Assembly (NCBI GenBank): GCA_040954595.2
Contig: CM082598.2
Span: 248,001 to 312,000 of the forward strand
DNA: 64,000 nucleotides
Origin: Balanoglossus misakiensis
Lineage: Eukaryota; Hemichordata
Reading direction: 5' to 3'
Shown here: positions 1 through 11,985 of the stretch, one piece after another
Position numbering within the stretch: the first letter of the stretch is position 1
How the letters are laid out: each line of letters begins with the position of its first letter
The notes under the pieces: model-generated
Databases searched by the model: none
What the model was told of the DNA's origin: nothing
What the model saw: the letters and a program-made list of their open reading frames with translations, nothing else
Position numbers and translations under genes: made by a program

Positions 1-3000
1 GTTCTCCACAGTTGTGTACAGGTGTACATTACTCACAGAAATATTTTCAGCTTGTTGTCTGACAAACATAGTCTAATAATACTAAAGGGTTGTTCACAGT
101 AGTGTTTATAACTCCAAAGTCAGCCTTGTGAATTATGGTTGATTCATTGTATTTGACACTCAGATAAAAAACAAATCTTACATTTTTGTTTTCTTAATTT
201 GTCTTGCCCTTTAAGCCCTGGGATTAAGAAAATACACTGTTGAATTCATAAATAATTGCAGTCACAATAGAGTAAACTTCATACTCAGACGAGAATTTGA
301 CAGAATGTTATAGTAAATGGTTGAACCAATATACTTAATTAGCTAGGTAACAGAGTCTCAAAGATTATCATAGCAACCATCAGCGTGAGATCTTGGCAAC
401 AACAAACACTGTGATGGTGAAATGTATGCATGTATTGGTTCATGTACTTGAATTGCAGAAAATTGATCACCACAATGACAAATACATTTTTATCAATAAT
501 ATTTTAGCCACAAGACAACAGTAATAATGAATATAGAATTCACATTTCTGATTTCAAATGTGACATTAATCAGTGCATCCTCAATGAGGTTCGTTACTGT
601 TCCTACCTAACCTATGTGTAGCCCAAAGTTCCACTGTCAAATTTCATGTCTAAAATGCAATATTGCCGTCAAAATCAACAAATTCTACACTGTTAATAAC
701 CATGTTCCTCGTTCCTCCTTACAACAAACCTGAATCACCCATGCCTACATTTACATGTCTGGCTGAGTAATAGAAAATAATGAGAGCTTGTTCTTCAATA
801 AATACATCACGCACAGTATGTACAGTTGTGAAGATGTTAAATATACTAGTCCCAAACACGTCTCTATAGTAACGCAGTTTGCAACAAACAACAAATTAGG
901 TGCAATTTATTATTTCACTGCTTTCAAGTTGTGTCATGCAAGGGCTGTTATCCATGTATGATTATCACTGGAGCATTAAGTCTCAAAAAATCGGGTGACT
1001 GACTTCCATTCTTTTCAAATAAATGCATTGATTTGCGTTCATTGGAGTGTGAACTCCTGAAAAAATACTTCAAACTGAGTGTTTACAACAACCAGTTTCT
1101 GTACATCACAGAATATAATCAGCTCTTTTCATCTGATCAAGATTCATTGTATTATCCTGTGACATTCAAGCCATCATTAGTCGCAGCAGACAGAGCTAAT
1201 GAGGATGAAGCAGCTTCATCTTCTCTCTGCTGTGGTGTTGCCATGGGAACAGTGTGATAGATGACTGGGCTCTGTTGGGCATTTTCCTCTCTTTGTGAAA
1301 GCATATGTAAAAAGGTTCTGCCACAGGCATACTGACTCAGGAGTGTTGCAAATCATTTTTCTTTTGTTACAAATGATAGGGCTGCCACAACACTATTTCT
1401 ACAATTTCTGAGAGAAAGTTTCTCCAAAATGTTTGTTGTTAGAGGCACGTTTTGGATGTGTATCAGTCCTCACTTTTCTCTTTTTGAAAACAAAATAATT
1501 TCTTAATTGGTTAAATTGTTTTGTGTTAAATGAACAGATGTACTAGCAATAACTCATTCGATACGATTCAGTAAACTGACATCATTCAACCACACAAATG
1601 TAGTAAAAATCCAATACCAATTCAATACCAAAATGTTCAGTGCATGATTTTGAAAGAACACAACAGATGGAAAATGTATATGATATCAATTCAGATCAAT
1701 AAAACTGAAAAGTGGGTTGTTTTGTTATAGAGTGTATGTTATTTGAGCAACTGAGCCAATATGAGTGTGCAGTTGCCATAGCAATAGCAGTTGTTGGTTT
1801 TCTCGTTGCTATGAGACCAAAAATTAAAACAATAGCTGCTTGTGTTGCTTAAGATGAATCTATGCATGAAATCGATACAGATCGCGGAGTGGTAATAATT
1901 GAATTTCAAAGTATTCTAGCTGCCATGTTTCGACTCTGTAATGCGTGAGCAAACATTTCATATATTCTATGTGTACTGAACCATACTCTGCTTAAAATAA
2001 ATGATTGAGTTGACATTACCAGAGGGTTGACTACATTAATGAGTTTGTTGAAATGATTAATAATCTCAACAGTTGAGATGTATTAATTTGACATTTTTGT
2101 CCTTAAAAATAAACCCAAAGCGAGCCAATATGTGTCTACTTACAAATGACCTATAGAAATTGTCCAGTCATCCATCATATGAACATTCTGATCAGCAGAA
2201 AGACTACTAAATTTTAATCTGTAAATATTATATAAAACAATTCTGTTTATTTTTAGCAGAAGATATATAAGTTCCATAAAAAGGGGCCTTAGTAACAGGA
2301 ATGAAATCGGAGAGAATTTAAAAAAAATGATCAATGATTTTCTGTTTCTTGCTTTTGTGAATTTCAATTTCAGATCATAAACTCAACTGCAAAGATGACC
2401 AGGTTTTACGTGGCAATAGGCAATTGCATTGGTTGAATTACAGAGCTGTTTTTTTTCAGTCCGTTGTACAACCACACCCAGGCAAGAGTCAGGGTTGTGT
2501 ACTGTTTGAACACTGGGTCCCCATGAGATGTTTGCTGTACATGCACCCATGATGAACAACCCTGTCAGCAATAACAATACGCCTTTGTTCACCTCTGGAA
2601 GGGCGTGAGGTATAAAACCCCAGCTGACTTGAAATGAGGTCTGCTATTGTACAAAGAACGACCCTCTCTAACCTACATGCATTGTAAACACACTTTTCTC
2701 GTTGAAGTGGAAACTCATTTATGTTTTTTCTGCCATGGTATTAAAACCCCAGACAAACAGAAAGTTTTTTTAGCAGTCCTTGTTGGTCTGAAAAGTGTTG
2801 AGTGTTTCTGAGTGTTTACAGCTTTGTGACTTTGTGACATTCAGGTTTTGGAGTGTCACCCCCCTGATTTGAAAAGACGGGCAGTGTTGCCACAGCAACT
2901 GGGACACCAACAGTAAATAAAGTCTGAGAGAGCCATTTTGAAGCAACTTTTCACTCCTTGATGTGGTACTTGTGCAAAGTTGTATTGGCAACGTAAAACT

Positions 3001-3955
3001 GCTTCTAAAATCACTTACTGTGGTCATTGGTGGTAAATATGACACATCATGCACTTAATGTTGCTGCTGGACATAAACTTTACTGCTATTTGACCGGGAT
3101 TTTGCATGCTGTTGACTCACAAACTTTTTCACAAATCAGCTTGAAAATGGCCAACATTATTTCAAAATGACCATCAAAACATATTGGTCAAATCAGCAAC
3201 TGTGGTAAAAGTGTAAAGTTCTTCCAAGGGGCAACATCAGCAAACATGAAAGAGTTTATGATAAGTAGTTCAGTCAAAGCCAAGCTCTTAATTGTGACCA
3301 GGGCAAAGGTTTGAGTGTTTTGTTTTGTTCAGTCAAAAGGGTGATATTGTACCTCCACCAAAATCACCCTCTATAAAATTCACAAACTACAATTAAAAGG
3401 TTTAAAGGCCATTGCTCTCTGAGAGGGAGTCTATTAAAATTACCAAGGTGAAGGAAGCAATCATTTTGCAGTGGACTTTTGTGTACCATTATCACAGTTA
3501 TTTCATGAGTGGTTCAATGTCAGTGCAGGGTCTGTGTTGTCCGAGGACGAATGAATGAACTTTATCTCAAGGACAGACGACAATACATGTTATTAGGTGT
3601 ACCATTTGTATAGCACATAGCACACACAGTAGCTCATCTCACAAAATGATTCGAACAACACTGCAAGTCATTCATTTTATGGTTGGCCTCCCACTCCCTT
3701 CCCTCAGAATCCATCTTGACCAATCATCAACAACGTTTCCAATCATGTGATACTGCTGAGCATTGGTATGAAAGGAGAAATATTTCAGTATGTAATTGTA
3801 CAAAAAATCAAATGTAATATGGGCCTTTTAGTATTAAACTTCTACAGCTGTCAGCTATGACCATGAAATGACATTGAATAGTATGTTATCCCACACATGA
3901 AATAGAGTCAGTATTTTACGGTATTTAAATTTTGTAATTCTTTCGTTGTTTTCAG
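1..3955. other. No supported gene; intron or upstream region of the coiled-coil gene
   Basis: I see no exon with convincing splice sites and protein-like composition here. The reading frames present are short and most begin at non-ATG codons. The region is AT-rich and precedes the first recognisable exon (3956), which opens with a normal acceptor, so it is probably a large intron of that gene or lies between its 5' exons and exon 3956. The true 5' end of that gene is probably outside the window. Confidence 0.5.
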
Positions 3956-6900
3956 GGTCCAGGAACGGACTTTGAAAGTTATTCAAGTCACTATGACAAG
4001 ACATTCACCAAATTTCCCAGAGAAGTGGATGATGAGACAGCAATGGATATCCATGCTCAGCCTGGTGGAGATTATTCCTTTTATTTACGTGATTTACAAG
4101 TCAGGACACAGTAAGTAGACATTGCTTTAGTTCTTTTGCACATTACTCCAGAAAGTCCTTTTGCAAATGCACAGCTATATTTACAAATCCCCATGCAGTT
4201 TCTAAACATGAGCTTTTACCTTCAGCTATTTATCAATATTTTGTTCTGACAATAAATGTTATGCAGTTCCCTTTTTGAAACCCCTTTCCAACACTAATAC
4301 GAGTTCTTAGACTCAGTATGCTCGGAAAAAACGGTTGCTGACACTCAACAAGAGTACTCACAAAAATTAAACATACAGTAAAGTCTCAAGAACAGAATAC
4401 GAATAACATCATTCAATTATTGACCTACCTAGGGGTGGTTTGCGGTATCGTCCATCATCTGGGAGATCGGTCACTTCTGACGTGGAAAGAGCCGAATTGA
4501 CCGAAGAATTACGCAAGATGGATGCTGGTGATGCCGGTAGCCATGGTTACTTGATCAGTGCCGATGTCAATCAGTTGACTGAGCCGTACATGCAACAATC
4601 GCAGAAATCATCTTCTGGTTTGGATGGTAAAGTCAGCAAAACGCGAAAACCAACCTCGGCTAAGTAAGTATTTTTGAGTGCCAGAATTTCACACCCAGAG
4701 CACTTAATCCACTACCATACGCTACGCTGTTTGTCATGTTGTTTTAGTGCAGTTTTGTAGCAGTTGTGTTGACTTTTGGCAGCGAAACAATGGCCAAAAC
4801 GACACAAGCGATTCACGACTCTCATAGAAGCTTGCGTTCAACTCTATACTGTACTGCGCAAGTAAAAGTCATCGCCGTACCGTAATCAGATCGCTGTAAA
4901 TGGGACTACTGAGTGGAGAGGGCCATAGGGGAGACAAACTCTTCTGAGAGTGTTACCAGACTACAATACATTATGATTATAAAGTTCGTACCAAGTTTCT
5001 CACCAATGGGGCCATAGTTTGACTAAGATATTAAGATTGGTCGGGGGAAAAAGTATTTCTCGAGGTTTCTTGGGTGCCAAGACCAGGATGCCTGATTGAT
5101 TCTGACTTTTGTTTCTGAAAGAAATCTTGGGTCACACTTAATAGTCTATGTTAGGATTATATATTAAAGTTTGTTGAAACTCACCCGAAGTTGTGTTCAT
5201 TGGATATTCTTCTTTCATTTTAATCCTTTAGAGGGGTGTTGTCTGCAATGAAGTTAGCTGCCTCGTTGAAAAGTGCCAATTATCTCGGAAGGTCTGCAGG
5301 ATCTCCGTACATACCAATGACAATCACTCCATGGGAAAGAGTCGACACTCCAAGTGATTTGGTTGATGTTCCTCTGGCTCCATCAAGTCCGTTGAGTCGA
5401 CCCACAACAGCTGACCTGATCTCGCTAAGATCAAGGAGATCACTCGCTTCAGCAGGGTCAGGTGTTGGTCAAAGATCAGACGCCTCTGAAAGTGCAATAC
5501 AGGGACAAGGTGATGAAGTGTTTGAAACAACAGAAGGTATGTATACAAACCCCCAAGCACAATATAAAGACGTGATATATGTAGTTCTTAAAAGTTCCAA
5601 TTAAAGCCCCAATAGCTGTCACTTTTTTGCTTTATACTCTTGCAATGATCACCGTTTCATAAGCAAGAACCAGAGTTTTCTCTGTGAAAGTTAACGAGTT
5701 AGCCGGTATCTCCTTTTGTATAGTGGTACTGACACTGACCATCTTGTTAAAATTTTAAGTTGCAATGTTTGAGAGTTCTTCCTTGAAGGAGTGAAGATGA
5801 AAAACTTTTCATTATCAACTCCTCTTTATGTTCCATCTAATGTACTTCATAGACGAACCAATCAAAGACATGTACATCATTGATGAACCAACCAGAACTC
5901 TTAATACAGCTGCTGTAGGCAAGGAGGAAACTGTGGAGCCAATCGCAAAGCTTGACAGATCAGTACATTCAGACAACGTCGATAAAGTTGACGAGCAGTC
6001 TGTGGTTGATGAACAACTCATTGTTGATGTTGACGACAATATTGATATTGATATTAACATTTATGATGATGATGTCGAAGATGAGGAATTGTTTAATGAA
6101 GGTCTGGACGATGAAATTTGGCCAACACCAGGAATGGTTGAACCTGGTCTTGAAGACAAGGGTGCGTTACTTAAAAGTGAAAACAATGACCTTCTGATGG
6201 TAAAAAAATTGCATGTAATGCTGATCTGTTTACGCTAATTTTGGAAAGCTATAACAATCACGCACCTACTAACATTTTCGCTTTAATATCAATAATTATA
6301 AAAGAGGTAGATGCAAGCTATCTTTAACAGCAACGACCACTTCTTGGTGTGTGGATCTTATCATGGCATTGGGAATAATTGGCTTTCAGATGTGGCAAAT
6401 GGGTTAAAAGACTAATAACAGTTTAAAAGTCATGTATAGATATGTAGATTTTAGCTAGAGTGTATGTTTAGCAACACACATGATATACACACTTATAGCT
6501 GGTGTTGGGACATACTGGTATTGGTGCAATATTAACTTTATTTTTGCTGAATTTTGTGTTTGATTTTTATTGGTCACAGGTGTAGAGATAGAGCAATTTG
6601 CTATATACATGTATATGGATGACTCATACAGTCAAACCTGCCTATAGTAGCCAGTCAAAGGACTTCATTAAACTGGTCTTTATAAACAGGTCCATTAATG
6701 CACATGTAAATTGCACATGTGGCTGCTATAGGCAAGTTTCCACTATACAGAAGTGGACACAAACACGGGTTTGACTGAATTATGGTTTGATCTTTCCACA
6801 GGAGCATTAGAAGCCGAAGATCATGATAAAGCATTTGATGATGGAAGAGATGTGGGTAGACCAGCATCAGTGCCTGTTTCCATGGCAACTGAAGAAGAAG

Positions 6901-9900
6901 AGGAAGATGTTTGGATTGGGCAGCAAGTTGACGAAGAGCGCCCTCCGACAGCAATGTCTGCCGGAGAACTAGAGAATTTGGAACAGCAGCGAGTGACAAC
7001 AACTCCAGTCAGTGAGCGGACAAGGTCGGCTGCATCGTCACGGAAACCATCAGTTGCCGGTAGTGAGAAAGCAAGATCTGTGGGCAGTCGGCCAGCTAGC
7101 GTGGCAGAGCCTTTGCCTGGGAGTAGAGCAGCCAGCAGACCTGGTAGTGTTGTTGAACCATCCCCTGGTAGTGGGGCACCCAGCAGAACTGGGAGTGCAG
7201 CAGAGCTATTGGTCGCTGGGAATGACATGGCTGTCTCTGGTCCAGGTAGTGGCAAAGTGGAAAGTGGAATTGGAAGTGAAAGGGCTGCATCTGTGCTTGG
7301 CAGTGTTCAAAGTGAAGCTGATAATGAGGGAGTTGAAGAAAGTTTACAAACAGCACAGCCACTGCAAGCGCCGTATCAAGGTGAGATGGACTATCAGTGG
7401 AGATTTTAAAAGTGGAAGATACAATAATTCTTCAATCTATGTATTTCTGACATGTCATAGAGTGCATGTTTCAGAGAGTTGTCTTGCTTATGTATTATGC
7501 ACATAATAAATGAAATGGTCAAAGTGTTTTTAATTAGTGTAATTAGATTTGATGATGATCATTCTGGATCAGTTACACTGGTTATGTAATAAAGGCAGTG
7601 GTGTTATTGTCCATTACATGTTTTGTTAAGAGCAGTATCTTTAATTTTCTTTTTCATTCCACCAAAAAATGAGTGTCTTTGAGATGTACTATAAACATCT
7701 AAAGACATAGGGAATATTCAAGAAAATTTAGAAGATATTTTGAGGTCTGAATAAACTTTACAGGGTTGCAGATTGTAGGAATTTACGAATAATATTTTAT
7801 GAAATTCTAGTATGTTTCCTAATCATTGCTGTTCTGTTTCAATGGTAGTTATGACAACAGGAGATGAAGCCGGGACTTTTGATGAGAGCCAAGCTGAGCC
7901 CATTGCAGAAGATGCCACAGATACCCTGGCAGAATACACAGCAGAACCCACAACAGATGAACCTACACCCCTGGGATCTGGGGATGTAGTGCGACCAGCA
8001 ACAACAGAATCCCAGAAGCCAGTCACTCCTGGCTCAGAAGTGAATTCAATCAAATCTTTAGGTGAGTTCACACAGTGATGGGAAAATTGGCAGAAGAAAA
8101 AAACATTGAGAAAGTGACTCAAGATCACAATTGTCCCATTCTGTATTGTTCTGTTCTTTGAATCACCTGTTGTTTTTGCTGTTTCAAGAAATCTTACAAA
8201 ATATTACTCATTTTCAGGAGATCGAGAGAAAGAAAAAGATGAGCCTGCTAAATCAACTTCAAGAAAATTGGCCACAAAGACATCTGGTGTCCCAAGTGAT
8301 GTACTAGTCATACCACAGGAGAAATCAACTGCCAATCAGAAAGAAGTAGACAAATCAGCCAATCAAAAGGCATCATTACCTCCCAATCAAAAACCAGAAA
8401 CTCCACCCAGTGCAAAGAAACTAGAACCAGCCAAGACCACACAAGATACTAAAAAACAAGACACATCTGAAAAAGTAACAAAGTCACCAACACCTCCAAA
8501 ACAAGCCAAGAAAACATCGGTCACTTCACCCAGGTCATCAGTAACAGTGCCACCACGACGACCAGTGTCAGCTAAGAAGGAAACGCCACCTCCTCCGCAA
8601 AAGAAGGAAGGTTTAGATTTGAGTGAATTGAAGTCTTTGGTGACTAAAAAAGATGTTTCCAGCGAGGTATGTGGAATTCAGAAATAAATTAGAATCAGAT
8701 CATTTTCACAAGCAACCACATTAAAAGTTTAATAGAAGAAAGTCATAATCAGTCTATCTACAGCAGTTGCAGATTTTAACTCCAAGATCTTTGGTGTTGT
8801 TTCAGAAGTCGAAAGGAAAGAAGGTTGCACCACCAAAGAAGGAACGGAAGAAAAAAGGAAGTAAAATGCAGTTTGTTGACAGTCTGGGTATTGAGAGCTA
8901 CGAGCCATCCAAAGAAGAAATCGAACAAATGGTTCAAGAAGAGGTAAGTTTTGGAACAAAAAGATACAGTTTCTCTCAGTATCAAAGAATGGATGGAAAG
9001 AGTAATATTTATTTTCATTAATCAAACAGCTTGCCAAACAGTTAGCAGCTAAGAACCTGTCTGAGATTGTGACTAAAGAGAGCGAACCTCCTAAGTCAGT
9101 TTCTGTGGCATCCAAGGGAGACAGTGGTGTTGACACGGCAGTTACCGGGGAAACAGAATCAATTGCTCAACAAAGTAAGTGACCTTTCACATTTTTCTTT
9201 CATCAAACCAATCACCAAACCTCAGTTAAGATCGTTTTACTTTGGTAGTTGTGTTGGAATATTTGTATTTACTGGACCCATATAGAGAAATTCATTGCAA
9301 TTTTCAATATAAACTATTCAGATTTGTTTTATCTGCTATGCATCCACAGATCATGTATTATTGGATTATGACACTTGATTGTCAAATTTGATTTTTTGAT
9401 TTCGTAGATGAAGCAGAAGAAACTGAAGTAACAGAAGCACCGATTTTGAATTCTGATGAAGAGGATGCCAACATAGAAGCGGAACTTAAAGAGAAATTTG
9501 GAGAAAAAATGAAAAACAAGAAGAGTAAGAAACAAATCAATAAGGAAAGAGCAGCTTTGAAAGAAGCTAAACTTCAAGAAAGAAAGGTGAGTTTGTAAGA
9601 AATGTGAAGAACTTCTGGATGAAATGAAGTATTTATCACAGTAGGAAATTGATGCAGTCACATGCTATCATAAGATTTTGAAGATCATCAAAAACTTTTT
9701 GACAGAATTTCTGTACAATTGACTTGGTAAAGTCAGCAGTTTTGACCTCAAATTCTGGAAAATTGCTTTGATATCTCAGTAAGAAATTTACAACTTTGAG
9801 TATGTGAACCCAGCATCAAGGATTACTTGTAACTGTCGACCGAAGATTGAGTTTCTTTTACTTTCCTATTTAAAATCTGTTGTCATTTTTGCAGAGGAAA

Positions 9901-11985
9901 GAAGAAGAACGTAAGGAACTTATTGAAAAGAAAAAACAAAAGGAAGAAGAAAAGAGGAGACAAATTGAAGAACAGAAAAGAAGAAAAATGGTAACTTGCA
10001 TAAACATTGGATGGACTTGTAGTTTGCCCAGTTCATTCAACATTCACACATTCTTGACAACTTTTTTGTTGTGGTACTAACTTTAAAGTTGACCCCAATA
10101 ATTATGTACAGTGAAACATGTTTATTGAGGGCACCTCTTGGAACAGAAAAACTGTCCTTAATAGAGAGGTGACCTGATTAGAGAGATGTCCATAACATGG
10201 CAGAAAATTGCCATTTTGGAATTCTGTCAACTGAAGAAGATTTGTATGACCATATTAAACCCTAAACTAGATTTAAAAAACCTTTCTGAATGAGATTTTG
10301 ATGACTCACCTAGGTAGCAAACCCTGTTTAAGGTGGTGTTCATTGATTGATATCTTGAGTCTCTCTTGCGTCTTAAGATGGCTGAAGAAGACGCCATGGA
10401 TGCAGCCAGAGAAGCAGAAGAAGCCAGGCAAGCTGAGGAGGAAGCCAGACAGATGTTACAAGATGCAAGACGCAAAGCGAGAGAAGAACGTGAAGCTAAG
10501 AGAAAAGCGGAGATTGAACGAAGGAAACATGAGAGAGATGCACAGAGAGAGGAACGAAGGAGAATGGTAGGTTAATATTTCTGTTGCTTGCGTTCAAAGG
10601 AGATAGTTGCTGGATGGATATGCCCCTCAAAAATCAAAGTCTTAACCCTTTCACCACCATGGTTTGTTTCAAATCCATTGTTTTCTATGGTAGAGTTGGA
10701 GCTCTATAGAGGGAATAGGGGTGAAAGGGTTAAACTTTTTCCTCATATATGTATGCAGTGAAGTCTATAAACTTGATGTGTGCTGACATTAGTGATGCAA
10801 GGCACTGCTTCAGCTATGTGGCCACATTAGAATTGTGTTTTCATTTCACTCCCAAAATAGGAAGAAGATGCCAGAAAGAGAGAGAAGGAAATGCTGGATA
10901 GATTGGCATCGGCCGAAGAGAGACGGAGATTGCGGGAAGAAGAGGAAGAGAGAGAATGGGAAAGGGAAGAGCAGCTCCGATTGGAGGAAGAGGAAAGGCA
11001 AATGCAGGAAGAAGAAGAAAGAAAACGAATGGAAGAGGAAGAAGACAAAATCAGGGAATTAGAGAGACAGGTCAGTATTATGAAATAGGAAATATCAACT
11101 GTTACGCAGCTACATAAATGTAACATGTCAGTAACGCTGTATGAATTCTAGGCCTGATTTTTTCTTACCTTTGATATCATCTCGCTTTATCTTTTGATAT
11201 TTCACTGTGACAGGCGGAAGAAGAAGCCATGGCCAGGCTGATCCGAGATCGTTTGGAAGCGGAGGAGAGACGTCGACAAGCGCAGGAAGATGCTGAGAGA
11301 CAAAGAATTGAAGAGGAAATGAGAAGGTTAGTTGGAATGTGTGATGCAGACTTTTGGGATAATGTGAAGATACATGCTTCATTATGCAGTAGAAAGGCCC
11401 TGATGTTGATTTGCAGAACAAACATTTTGACCCTCCCTTAAAAAACTTCTTCTCATCAGGCAAGAAGAGCTCTTACGTCAACAAGAGGAAGAAGAACGAC
11501 GTCTTAAGAAAGAATTAGAAAATAGACGCAGACTTGAAGAAGAAAAACTGAGATTACAAGAGGTATCATTTATCTCTCATTTGATCTTATGAAAGTAGTT
11601 TTTATGATTTACATTTCTTGTAATTATGAAACATTTTGTTCTTCTGCTTACAAGAAGGATCAGAATAGCATATGGACAGTTTTAATCGTACAATGTATTT
11701 AATTTGTTTCAGATTCAACGCATAGAAATGGAGGCTCGTGAGCGAGTGAGACAAGAAATTGAAAAGCGCCGTGCTGAGCTTATGAAGAGACGTGAGCAGA
11801 ACCTAGAACACAGAGACCATCTTCAAAATGTCCGGCAGACACAGGGTTTGACCAGACCATGGGTGTTTTCATATTATGTCCATTGGCCGAGGGATACTTA
11901 TGAGAAACCTCTTCCATCAAATGATGACAAAAAGAAAAAGAAAGGTTTTAGACCAAAAGCAAAGGCTAAACCTAAAACCAGTTAA
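3956..11985 (+). CDS. Long Glu/Lys-rich coiled-coil protein, KIAA2012-like (5' end missing)
   Basis: Sixteen exons splice in one frame: 3956-4110, 4433-4663, 5232-5536, 5853-6161, 6802-7380, 7849-8061, 8218-8666, 8806-8943, 9030-9174, 9408-9586, 9895-9990, 10378-10566, 10861-11070, 11214-11326, 11460-11562, 11713-11985. They total 3687 nt (1228 residues plus stop), with GT-AG borders throughout. The first exon encodes a motif around SHYDKTFTKFPREVDD. The middle is acidic, then Ser/Pro/Gly-rich (exon 6802-7380, repeats of the type SRPGSV-EPSPGS), then a Lys/Pro-rich linker. From about residue 842 to the end it is charged coiled coil (EEEERKRMEEEE-like). The last exon ends with a compact conserved-looking segment, TRPWVFSYYVHWPRDTYE, and a Lys tail. 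No enzyme motif is visible. From memory the layout resembles vertebrate KIAA2012, but I cannot align it; any other charged coiled-coil protein is possible. The start codon must lie upstream of 3956. Confidence 0.8.
6628..6778. repeat. Short inverted-repeat element with pogo/Tigger-like ends
   Basis: The left end reads ACAGTCAAACCTGCCTATAG and the right end carries GGGTTTGACTGA, giving a terminal inverted repeat CAGTCAAACC/GGTTTGACTG. Internal CTATAGTAGCC and GGCTGCTATAG are also inverted. There is no coding capacity, so it is a non-autonomous element. CAGT-started ends of this type are typical of pogo/Tigger relatives (family assignment is inference). It ends about 24 bp before the acceptor of exon 6802-7380. 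Confidence 0.6.
10107..10191. repeat. Fragment of a pogo-like element
   Basis: It begins TACAGTGAAACATGTTTATTG and contains GAGGGCACCTCTTGG and AATAGAGAGGTGACCTGATTAGAG, the pattern of repeated gap/TTAGAGAG motifs seen at the ends of many animal pogo/Tigger elements. Only one end is present. It lies in the intron between exons 9895-9990 and 10378-10566. Confidence 0.45.
10642..10733. repeat. TTAACCC-ended MITE, copy 1
   Basis: A 92-bp element begins TTAACCCTTTCACCACCATG and ends GGGGTGAAAGGGTTAA. The ends are inverted and include TTAA on both sides, as expected for piggyBac-type insertion (TTAA target, CCC start). It is intronic in the coiled-coil gene and non-coding. Confidence 0.7.

Noticed and set aside
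2383-2592. Minus-strand frame resembling a small secreted Cys-rich peptide (hydrophobic VLLLLTGLFIMG start)
   Set aside because: Its first codon is GTG, not ATG; the nearest in-frame ATG removes most of the signal-like segment, and no supporting exon is visible. It could only be real as an internal exon.
6753-7506. Overlapping long frames on both strands in the Ser/Pro/Gly exon
   Set aside because: Shadows of a repetitive coding exon; only the plus frame joins both neighbouring exons in phase.
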